This document shows positions 1 through 5,815 of a DNA stretch of 6,100 bases, one piece after another. The position numbers and the translations under genes are program-made. This DNA is from Pseudobdellovibrionaceae bacterium (GTDB taxonomy: Bacteria > Bdellovibrionota > Bdellovibrionia > Bdellovibrionales > JAMPXM01). The notes under the pieces are model-generated. The model ran no database searches. It worked only from the letters and a program-made list of their open reading frames with translations, and was not told the origin of the DNA. How positions within the stretch are numbered: position 1 is the first letter of the stretch; each line of letters begins with the position of its first letter. Where the stretch lies: positions 1-6,100 of the forward strand of contig CAJYOV010000508.1 in the NCBI GenBank assembly GCA_913776405.1. Direction: 5' to 3'.

Positions 1-1613
1 AGAAGCTTCAAGCCGCTGGCGGCAAGCTCAAGTCGTTAACGATTACGGCGAAGAGTAAGATGTGCTTCAAGAACGAGGCGATCTGCAACCCCGACTACTG
101 CGAGTTTGCGAAAGATCACTACACGAAGGTGGCTGCGAACAAAGTTGCGGAACAACTTCAAAGCAAACGGAAGCTCACCGCGCGCACGTTCAAAAAAATC
201 GCGAAGGAATTCGAGGTTTGCCCTTTCGAGATACAACTTGATGCCGCGGTGGATGCCGATACGATTATCTGTGATTACAACTACGTGTTCGCAACGAACA
301 CGGCGTTTGGCAGCCTAGCTAAGGAAGGCATGGTTGAAAACGGCAGACCCAATCTCGTCATCGATGAAGCGCACAACTTGCCTTCGCGTGCCCAGGATTA
401 TTACTCATCTTCTCTCTCGAAACTTGTGCTCGAGAAAATGCGGGATGACGTAAACTCGATTCCACGAAAATTTCGGTCAGACATGCAGAAGCTGATCACG
501 GACTGCATCGCCGTTATCGAGCGCTGCGGTCGGGGAGATTCAAGCAAAGCCCATCTGATTTCTCCACCGTTTGAGCAGTTTGCAAAACAGGATGCCGAGC
601 TCAAATCGTTTCTTTCGAGCTATCTTTCATCCGATGTTGATATTCAGCCGAAAGACGTTGTCATGCGACTTAGCTTCTATTGGTCGGAATTCACAAACGC
701 GCTCGAGTTTGCAAAAGCCCAGTCGGAAGCACACAAGAATCGGTTTTTCACAAGCTTCACTCCTCGTCCTGCGACGGTGAAGATCACGTGTTGTGACGCC
801 TCCGAAATGCTGAAGGGGAGTTATGGGCAGTATGCTCAGGTCATCGCCTTTTCTGCGACGCTCAAGCCATTTAACTTTTACAGTCAGCTTTCGGGTCTTC
901 AGTCGAAGAAACTCATGACAGCTGAGTTCGCATCGCCGTTTGAAAAGGAGCATCGAAAGGTTTTGGTCATTCCGCAGATCTCGACGAAGTACTCCGAGAG
1001 AGATCGCAATTACCCTCGAATCGCAGAAGCCATCACGAAGATTACGCAGCTTCAGCGAGGTCACTACATTGCCTTCTTCCCCAGCTTCGATTTTATGGAG
1101 CGAGTTCTTTCGCAGCTAAAAGTCCCAAGCGAGGTCGAAATCTTGAAGCAAGAAAAAGGCATGCGTAGGGAAGAAGTAGACGCTGTGCTTGAGCGCCTGA
1201 AAGACACATCGACAGCCAAAATCCTCTTCGCTGTCCAAGGCGGCGTTTTTTCAGAGGGTATCGACTATCCAGGGAAGATGGTCATCGGTGTGTTCGTGAT
1301 TGGGCCTCCCTTGCCAAACTTCGATCTCGAGCGAGAAAAGATGCGCGCTTACTACGAAGAGAACTATTCGGCAGGCTTTGATTACGCTTACACCTATCCG
1401 GCGATGGCAAAAGCGGTACAGGCAGCTGGCCGAGTGATCCGCACGGAGACCGATCGCGGTGTCATCATCCTCATGGACAATCGATTCATTCAAAGCAGCT
1501 ACGCCAAATCAATGCCGCAGGACTGGTACGAAAACGACTCAAGCGAACTCGTCTCACAAAGCATCTTGAAAGACTTGTCAGACTTTTGGAGTCGCGCGAG
1601 CGCTGAAAGTTAG
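1..1613 (+). CDS. XPD/Rad3/DinG-family ATP-dependent DNA helicase with Fe-S cluster, 5'-truncated by window edge
   Basis: This is a superfamily 2 helicase of the XPD/Rad3/DinG group, which unwinds DNA 5' to 3' using ATP in repair or recombination. The frame is open from base 3 and ends at TAG 1611-1613, so the true start lies to the left. Numbering from the Met codon at 60, which is internal, four cysteines at 2, 9, 14 and 54 fit the Fe-S cluster domain, the last in VCPFE. Motif II is VIDEAHN (100-106) and motif III is FSATLKP (264-270). A motif IV-like segment is FFPSFDF (339-345), motif V is GGVFSEGIDYPGK (394-406), and motif VI is QAAGRVIR (454-461). The Walker A motif is not in the window. 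It resembles the bacterial XPD-like helicases of roughly 750 residues rather than DinG itself, because the cysteine spacing and the CNPDYC segment differ from E. coli DinG as I recall it. The next gene on its right is convergent. The family call is firm; the specific cellular role is inferred. Confidence 0.93.
   Translation, partial: KLQAAGGKLKSLTITAKSKMCFKNEAICNPDYCEFAKDHYTKVAANKVAEQLQSKRKLTARTFKKIAKEFEVCPFEIQLDAAVDADTIICDYNYVFATNTAFGSLAKEGMVENGRPNLVIDEAHNLPSRAQDYYSSSLSKLVLEKMRDDVNSIPRKFRSDMQKLITDCIAVIERCGRGDSSKAHLISPPFEQFAKQDAELKSFLSSYLSSDVDIQPKDVVMRLSFYWSEFTNALEFAKAQSEAHKNRFFTSFTPRPATVKITCCDASEMLKGSYGQYAQVIAFSATLKPFNFYSQLSGLQSKKLMTAEFASPFEKEHRKVLVIPQISTKYSERDRNYPRIAEAITKITQLQRGHYIAFFPSFDFMERVLSQLKVPSEVEILKQEKGMRREEVDAVLERLKDTSTAKILFAVQGGVFSEGIDYPGKMVIGVFVIGPPLPNFDLEREKMRAYYEENYSAGFDYAYTYPAMAKAVQAAGRVIRTETDRGVIILMDNRFIQSSYAKSMPQDWYENDSSELVSQSILKDLSDFWSRASAES
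63..221 (+). other. Fe-S cluster domain of the helicase
   Basis: Four cysteine codons span this segment with spacing C-x6-C-x4-C-x39-C. The third is followed by EFAK and the fourth sits in CPFE, as in XPD-like helicases, where a 4Fe-4S cluster stabilises the wedge that splits the duplex. The cysteine pattern is seen directly; cluster binding is inferred from the family. Confidence 0.75.
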
Positions 1614-1768
1614 CGACGTTTCGAGCTGCTCTTTTTCTTTTTGCTTGTCGCTTTCTTGCGGCTGGCTTTCTTCTTGGTCGAAGTTTTTTTCTTGGCGGCC
1701 TTTTTGCCGCCGCGCTTTTTGATTGCGATTGCGGCTTGTTGAGCAGGGCTGCTTGAGAACTTTGCCAT
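1610..1768 (-). CDS. small lysine-rich, histone H1-tail-like basic protein (52 aa)
   Basis: This is a 52-codon gene from ATG (1768-1766) to TAA (1612-1610). The protein begins MAKFSSSPAQQAAIAIKKRG and continues as runs of Lys, Ala, Ser and Thr, ending SSSKRR. I count 18 Lys, 4 Arg and no acidic residue, giving a net charge near +22, with 9 Ser and 9 Ala. A short N-terminal block (SPAQQAAIAI) looks structured or helical and the rest looks disordered. The start is supported by an AAGGA Shine-Dalgarno sequence 9 bases upstream that overlaps the stop codon of the upstream RCC1 gene, a layout that suggests translational coupling. Its stop overlaps the helicase stop on the other strand. Low-complexity polycations of this kind bind nucleic acids in other bacteria (the H1-like proteins of Chlamydia and Bordetella). 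A nucleoid or RNA-binding role here is inference, and I recognise no named family. The lysine codons mix AAA and AAG, as expected for a real gene. Confidence 0.8.
   Translation of the reverse strand: MAKFSSSPAQQAAIAIKKRGGKKAAKKKTSTKKKASRKKATSKKKKSSSKRR
1694..1720 (+). terminator. possible intrinsic terminator for the helicase transcript, inside the opposing small gene
   Basis: On the plus strand GGCGGC (1694-1699) pairs with GCCGCC (1706-1711) around a 6-base loop CTTTTT. After a 4-base GCGC spacer comes TTTTT (1716-1720). It lies about 80 bases past the helicase stop in the correct orientation. The same bases encode Gly-Gly-Lys-Lys-Ala-Ala of the opposing gene, so the hairpin may be a by-product of coding. 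The stem is short and the T-run is separated from it, so confidence is limited. Confidence 0.35.
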
Positions 1769-1777
1769 GCGATGAGG

Positions 1778-1782
1778 TCCTT
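1778..1782 (-). promoter_or_regulatory. Shine-Dalgarno sequence of the small basic protein gene
   Basis: The minus strand reads AAGGA, with 9 bases before the ATG at 1768. It overlaps the TAA of the preceding RCC1 gene, so ribosomes finishing that gene would sit on this site. This fixes the start of the 52-residue gene and supports its being translated. Confidence 0.7.
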
Positions 1783-3919
1783 ACTGCGCTGGAAGAATTG
1801 GTTGTGGAATTTGCTCGGCAGCGCGCGTGCGCCAATTTGATTGGCCGTATGTATTGCCTCCGATGCAGCTCATGCTGCCATCGGTCTTCAGAGCACATGT
1901 GTGGTCGGTACCGCGGCTCGCGGAAATAACGTCCGTCATTAGCACCGTAGGTGAGGTCAATGAGCTGGTTCCGATGCCCGAGTACCAGATCAGTTCGTTG
2001 TTGATAACTGCTTGCTGAGTTCCTGCGAAGCCTTGAACACGCTCAGCGACGACGCGGGGAGTTTGAGCGGCGAACGAGCATTTCATTTCGCCATTTGTTT
2101 TGATGTAACAAATATTGCTGGGCTCGATCGAGACGTCTTTAACAGGACCGGGATCCAGCTCCGCAAACGTTGAACCTCGGCTACAGCGAAGTGAGCCGTT
2201 TGTCATGATAACGCAGAGATCGTTCGTTCCTAAAAAGACATTAGCCACATTTGACGTGAGAACTCGAACAAAGCCTTTCGCGTTCGCTGAGTTGTCTAAG
2301 CCACCTGTGCTCGCAAGACACTGGAGCGAACTGTCAGCCATCACAGCGCAAGCGCCATGGCTAAACGTGTGTTCAACTTTGACGATCTTCGCAGGCGCAT
2401 TTAACAGTTTGACCGGTGATTTCTGCATGCCTTCGCTCGCAACACCAAGCGGGTTTTGATAGTTCTCACCCCAGCACCAGACGCCATCGGTTTTGGCTGC
2501 GCAGCCCATCCGCAAATCGAAGTCGACGTCGAGGACACCAGACGGGAAAACGGTTGCCGGTGACTGGATTGGGACATCTCTCATAGCACCGGTACCGATA
2601 GCGCCATAACTGTTGCTACCGAAGCATTTGAGCGCGCCCGCTTGTATGAAGCAGCCATCATAATGGGGATCAAATTTCATGCTCGAAACGTTCGTAGCAA
2701 GAACGAAGGGCTCAATCGCAGTGCGGAGGCCCGCGCACGAGAGCGTGCCCTTCGAGAGATAGCACGTTTGGAACCGGCCGAGAGCCATGCCGTCAGCTTC
2801 AGCGGCATACTGAGCTTCTACGTTTTCCGGCGCAATCGGTCCGCGACCAAGCTGACCGTAAGAATTGTCACCCCAACAGCGGAAGCCCTCTGTGGTTTGC
2901 GCACACGCGCTGGTCGCATCACCATCGAAATCTCGAAGTCCGTTAATCTTTTTGCCTTCGGCTCGGCCGAGTTCGAGAAGGTCGCGGCCGCAGCGAACGG
3001 TTGAATTCTTAACATAACAGATCCCTTGAATATCGAGATCGAGTGAGCTTACGCCGCCGTGAATGAGTTCAACTGGTTTCAGTAATGGTTTTGAACCAAT
3101 GTTGTAGTTGTCGCGCCCCCAGCAATAGAGAGAGTAGTTTGCGATGGCGCAGGTTTGGTATCCATTCTTCACGAGAAGCTGGACGTTATCGAGGACACGA
3201 ACGGGTGAGGCGACATTAGCAGTTGTTCCGTTTCCGACTTGGCCAGTCGCATTCTCACCCCAGCAATACGCTGAGCCTTTCACGATGGCGCAAGCACCCG
3301 CCTGCGATGCCGCTATGGCGTCCACGTCAGCTTCGAGAATGGTCGTGAAGTCCTCCACGCCGTTTTTGCATTTCGCGGATCCATTCACGACCGCGCAGAT
3401 CTGTTTGCCGGAAGTTGAAACAGCAGTGACACCTGAGTCGATCAGACGTTTCGGTGTTGGAACGTCGCCCGGGTTGGCATCGATGACCTTGCCAAGGTTC
3501 GAGCCCCAGCAGAAAAGGGCGCCATCTTGAATGGCACACGTGCGATGATTTATTTCATTTGTCGTGGTGACGAAGGTGACGCCACCAACGAGGATCTTCT
3601 TGGGCACTCCGGTCGAAGTCTTCGTCCCATCCCCGATTTGGCCGTAGTCGTTCGCGCCCCAGCACACAGCATCGCCAGCAATCACAGCACACGAGTGCGC
3701 ATAACCTGATGAAAATTGACCTTTCGGAGCAATCGGCTCCGAGTAGGTGATGCCAGCGTCGGGGTCAAAGATCGTGAGGCCGTTGTAAGTCAAAGACGCA
3801 GCGGTCGACGTCGGCGTGGCTCGAAATTGCCCGCAGTTTTGAAAGCCAATCGTCAGCAATATGCCAAACAAACATAGCACCGAGATGTGAATTGCGCGCG
3901 AACGCTTGGCAATGGGCAT
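1781..3919 (-). CDS. RCC1-repeat (beta-propeller) lipoprotein, 712 aa
   Basis: This is an exported protein built almost wholly of RCC1/BNR-like repeats, which fold as propeller blades. The N-terminus has a basic n-region (MPIAKRSR), a hydrophobic core (about 11-25) and FQNC at 26-29, consistent with a lipoprotein signal with Cys29 as the lipidated residue. Gly at +2 rather than Asp suggests the outer membrane. From residue 70 to 712 I see 15 repeat units. Clear ones include CWGANDYGQIGDGT (86-99), CWGENATGQVGNGT (219-232) and CWGDNSYGQLGRG (348-360). Fourteen units carry a Cys pair; one (about 634-650) has none. Start: the ATG at 3919 is the only Met before the signal peptide, but no good Shine-Dalgarno sequence precedes it. 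It begins 20 bases after chrA ends and is followed 12 bases later by the small basic gene. RCC1 repeats usually serve protein binding; the ligand is unknown. The family is clear, the function is not. Confidence 0.9.
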   Translation of the reverse strand: MPIAKRSRAIHISVLCLFGILLTIGFQNCGQFRATPTSTAASLTYNGLTIFDPDAGITYSEPIAPKGQFSSGYAHSCAVIAGDAVCWGANDYGQIGDGTKTSTGVPKKILVGGVTFVTTTNEINHRTCAIQDGALFCWGSNLGKVIDANPGDVPTPKRLIDSGVTAVSTSGKQICAVVNGSAKCKNGVEDFTTILEADVDAIAASQAGACAIVKGSAYCWGENATGQVGNGTTANVASPVRVLDNVQLLVKNGYQTCAIANYSLYCWGRDNYNIGSKPLLKPVELIHGGVSSLDLDIQGICYVKNSTVRCGRDLLELGRAEGKKINGLRDFDGDATSACAQTTEGFRCWGDNSYGQLGRGPIAPENVEAQYAAEADGMALGRFQTCYLSKGTLSCAGLRTAIEPFVLATNVSSMKFDPHYDGCFIQAGALKCFGSNSYGAIGTGAMRDVPIQSPATVFPSGVLDVDFDLRMGCAAKTDGVWCWGENYQNPLGVASEGMQKSPVKLLNAPAKIVKVEHTFSHGACAVMADSSLQCLASTGGLDNSANAKGFVRVLTSNVANVFLGTNDLCVIMTNGSLRCSRGSTFAELDPGPVKDVSIEPSNICYIKTNGEMKCSFAAQTPRVVAERVQGFAGTQQAVINNELIWYSGIGTSSLTSPTVLMTDVISASRGTDHTCALKTDGSMSCIGGNTYGQSNWRTRAAEQIPQPILPAQ
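1865..3691 (-). repeat. array of about 15 RCC1-like repeats with paired cysteines
   Basis: Cys pairs occur at residues 77/86, 128/137, 175/184, 210/219, 257/266, 301/310, 339/348, 386/395, 423/432, 473/482, 524/534, 569/579, 604/614 and 675/685. Unit length varies from about 35 to 51 residues. The first ten pairs are C-x8-C and the last four are C-x9-C. The typical unit reads (H/T)-C-A-hydrophobic...G-(S/A)-hydrophobic-x-C-W-G-x-N-x-x-G-Q-(L/I/V)-G-x-G. The best match to textbook RCC1 is in units 1, 4, 7 and 9; several units have lost the CWG core. The array is long enough for two seven-bladed propellers, which is inference. Confidence 0.85.
3833..3844 (-). other. atypical lipobox FQNC
   Basis: Residues 26-29 read F-Q-N-C directly after a hydrophobic signal core. 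The usual lipobox has a small residue (G, A or S) just before Cys; here it is Asn. I have the impression that this form is frequent in Bdellovibrio-type lipoproteins, but could not check it. Confidence 0.6.
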
Positions 3920-3939
3920 GAGTGATTAAGTTATCGGCT

Positions 3940-5121
3940 TCAAGCTAGAAAACTCGAGACGAGTCTCGATTTGAGACACGCCAAACAAAGAACAGCAACG
4001 ATTAGATCTTCGTACGAGTTGATCGCGCTCGCCCAAACGGGATTGACGAACGCGGCAGCGAGAAGGCCGACGACTGCCGCGTTCAGGCCGATAAGCGCGC
4101 TGCGCAGTTTTGGAAGCGAGCGAAGCTGATTCCAGAACGGAAGCACGCCAAAGATCAAAAAAAAGGACGGTAGAAAAATGGCGATCGTCGACAGGCCTGC
4201 GCCGATAATTCCACTCGGCGAACGCAGAGAAACAGCACCTAGATAGGTTGCGAACGAAAAAAGCGGCCCAGGCATCGCTTGCGCTGCTCCGTAGCCCGCC
4301 ATGAAAGTTTCTTGTGTCATTAACCCGTGATTGAGAACTTCTGCTTTAAGCAGTGGAAGGACAACGTGGCCCCCACCGAATACGAGCGCGCCTGCTCTGA
4401 AGAAACCATTAAATAACTTGAGCGCTGTCGAGTCTGTCGCGCTCGCGAGCGCGGGAAGTCCGATTAGGGCGATCGTAAAAAAAATCAGGTTTACGATCGC
4501 GAACCGCTTTTGTGATTTTGGATTTCGTTCGAATGAAACTTTTTGCGGACCCACCAAGAGGTTCATCGCTTCATTTTGCTGGAACAATAAAATCGAAACA
4601 CAGCCCGCAAGCGCGAGCGTTGCAATCTGCGCCAAGCCAGAGTTGAGAGCGAGGTTGATTAATAGCGAGATGATAGCGATGCCTAGTGTTTTGAAAGTCC
4701 GGCAGAACTTAAGACCCAAGCTGAGGACAGCGTCTAGAACTATTGCAACCGCGAGGATCTTTAAGCCGTGGATCACGAAGGCTTGCGTTGGACTCGTAGG
4801 GGCGGGCATCCAGTAAGCAAATCCGAGCATCAAGAGAGCAGAAGGCAACGTGAATCCGAACCAAGCAGCGAATGAGCCAATAACGCCGGCGCGTTGATAT
4901 CCAATGGCCATTCCCAGCTGGCTACTTGCGGGACCGGGCAAGAACTGGCAAAGCGCGAGTAGCTCGACGAAGCTATCTTCTTCAAGCCACTTCCGTTTCG
5001 CGACGAACTCACGATGGAAATAGCCCAGATGTGCGACAGGCCCACCAAATGACGTCAGTCCGAGCTTTAAGAAGATGAAAAAGACGTTCAGGGCTTTCTT
5101 CAAGGGGTCCCGCCAAAGCAA
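3940..5121 (-). CDS. chrA: chromate transporter family (CHR) membrane protein, two-domain type
   Basis: This is an inner-membrane protein of the CHR family; characterised members export chromate, using the proton gradient, and give chromate resistance. At 393 residues it matches the long, two-domain form of about 400. The two homologous halves repeat the family signature. The N-half has GLTSFGGPVAHLGYF (21-35) and QFLPGPASSQLG (59-70); the C-half has GALVFGGGHVVLPLL (244-258) and AQAMPGPLFSF (280-290). Multiple hydrophobic segments of membrane length follow each half, with a polar linker near 182-206. Start: the frame opens at TTG 5121, directly after an in-frame TGA. A second TTG at 5103 (MKKALNVFF...) gives a more typical N-terminal length. 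Neither has a clear Shine-Dalgarno sequence, so the start is uncertain. It is the first gene of the minus-strand operon, 20 bases before the RCC1 gene. Family membership is firm. Chromate as the real substrate is inferred; many CHR proteins are untested. Confidence 0.92.
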   Translation of the reverse strand: MLWRDPLKKALNVFFIFLKLGLTSFGGPVAHLGYFHREFVAKRKWLEEDSFVELLALCQFLPGPASSQLGMAIGYQRAGVIGSFAAWFGFTLPSALLMLGFAYWMPAPTSPTQAFVIHGLKILAVAIVLDAVLSLGLKFCRTFKTLGIAIISLLINLALNSGLAQIATLALAGCVSILLFQQNEAMNLLVGPQKVSFERNPKSQKRFAIVNLIFFTIALIGLPALASATDSTALKLFNGFFRAGALVFGGGHVVLPLLKAEVLNHGLMTQETFMAGYGAAQAMPGPLFSFATYLGAVSLRSPSGIIGAGLSTIAIFLPSFFLIFGVLPFWNQLRSLPKLRSALIGLNAAVVGLLAAAFVNPVWASAINSYEDLIVAVLCLACLKSRLVSSFLA

Positions 5122-5257
5122 TCAGGTCGACTTGTTGAAAAACTATGGTGACGAGGTCGAGTCTTGAACGCAAGCGCTCCAATGACGAGATCAAGGACAG
5201 AGAAGCTGGTATTCACCAATTCGTTTGATGATTCTCAGAAATGGATGGAGACCGCAG
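5122..5257. other. divergent intergenic region between chrA and the secreted-protein gene
   Basis: These 136 bases separate two divergent genes and must hold the promoters for both if they are transcribed from here. I looked on both strands for sigma-70-like -35 and -10 pairs with 16-18 base spacing and found none convincing; CATAGT near 5142 on the minus strand is only a weak -10 candidate. No operator-sized palindrome stands out. Confidence 0.5.
5247..5250 (+). promoter_or_regulatory. Shine-Dalgarno sequence deciding the start at 5258
   Basis: GGAG lies 7 bases before ATG 5258. The in-frame upstream starts (TTG 5225, ATG 5228) would add an 11-residue polar extension before the signal peptide, so 5258 is the better start. 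Confidence 0.7.
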
Positions 5258-5815
5258 ATGAATGCAAAAATGCTGAAATCAATCCTCACGCTTGGCCTGG
5301 TTCTGACGTTCGTGAACGTCGCGCAAGCACAGTCGAGCCCCGAAGTTGCTTCGACCGTAGCTTTCGCGGGACGGACATACACAGTTCTTTCGAACGCGTA
5401 TCCGCTTGAGTGCGATCGCGCTCCTGATCGGCGAGATTGTGCGCCACGCGCTGAGTTGGCTGAAGAGGCGTGCGAATCGCTCGGGCTCGAAGTGCCTACG
5501 GTTTACGATTTTGCCGATCTCCTTCGGGCCATCGACCGTCTAGCTCCAAATTCGATCATCGAGCGACCTTTTTTCGGTGGCGCAAATCTTCCGCGATTAA
5601 CAGATTCCGGCGTAACGGAGTTTCTGCGGTTGTTCGAGTTCGAAGATGGCGACACCGCTTTTTGGACGAGCACTCGCAAGCCGTCTATGCCAGATGAAGT
5701 TCCGAACACTAGCGCTTGGCAATTCACAATCGGAAGCATGCAAACTAAGCGTTATAGCGAGTACACAAGCGGCCGCGTTTTTTACGCAAAGCGCGTGATC
5801 TGCGTCTCACGCTAA
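5258..5815 (+). CDS. secreted protein with DUF1566/Lcl-like (C-type lectin-like) C-terminal region
   Basis: This 185-residue exported protein starts at ATG 5258, chosen for its GGAG Shine-Dalgarno sequence and because a classical signal peptide begins there: MNAKMLK, a hydrophobic core to about 20, then AQA (22-24) as a probable signal peptidase I site. The mature part has LAEEACESLGLEVPTVYDF (67-85), then AFWTSTR (134-140), SAWQF (152-156) and a C-terminal KRVICVSR (178-185). This order (Ala-rich helix with Cys, Leu-x-x-Pro-Thr, W-T/S-S, A-W/Y, then (V/I)xCV at the end) is the pattern of DUF1566/Lcl C-terminal domains, which have a C-type-lectin-like fold. Four Cys (52, 61, 72, 182) allow two disulfides in the periplasm or outside the cell. 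The match is by motif order only and is distant. Its ligand is unknown. It is divergent from chrA and 63 bases upstream of a co-directional PAS protein. Confidence 0.85.
   Translation: MNAKMLKSILTLGLVLTFVNVAQAQSSPEVASTVAFAGRTYTVLSNAYPLECDRAPDRRDCAPRAELAEEACESLGLEVPTVYDFADLLRAIDRLAPNSIIERPFFGGANLPRLTDSGVTEFLRLFEFEDGDTAFWTSTRKPSMPDEVPNTSAWQFTIGSMQTKRYSEYTSGRVFYAKRVICVSR

Noticed and set aside
1578..1898. 106-residue minus-strand open frame rich in Lys, Gln and Glu across the small-gene region
   Set aside because: It overlaps the RCC1 C-terminus and reads the lysine-rich gene in another frame; the 52-residue frame has the better start site, spacing and composition.
2642..3004. 120-residue plus-strand open frame inside the RCC1 gene
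   Set aside because: It lies antisense to a clear repeat protein, with no ribosome site or recognisable domain.
2469..3664. Octamer CCCCAGCA (TGCTGGGG on the coding strand) repeated at 2469, 3117, 3258, 3504 and 3657, looking like a Chi or binding-site array
   Set aside because: Each copy encodes the Cys-Trp-Gly core of an RCC1 repeat, in the same frame; protein repetition explains it.
1781..3919. RCC1 protein next to a histone-like protein as a chromatin-regulation pair
   Set aside because: The RCC1-repeat protein has a lipoprotein signal and many paired cysteines, so it is exported and cannot act on DNA with the basic protein. The resemblance to eukaryotic RCC1 plus histone is a coincidence of names.
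5009..5194. Minus-strand frame over the chrA start that could be a frameshifted N-terminal extension
   Set aside because: Known CHR proteins begin shortly before the GLTSFGG motif, which the annotated frame already contains; the other frame shows no membrane or CHR-like segment.
5164..5409. 81-residue plus-strand open frame overlapping the secreted-protein gene
   Set aside because: It starts at TTG without a ribosome site and overlaps the signal peptide and mature start of a gene with a good Shine-Dalgarno sequence and signal peptide; treated as an out-of-frame shadow.
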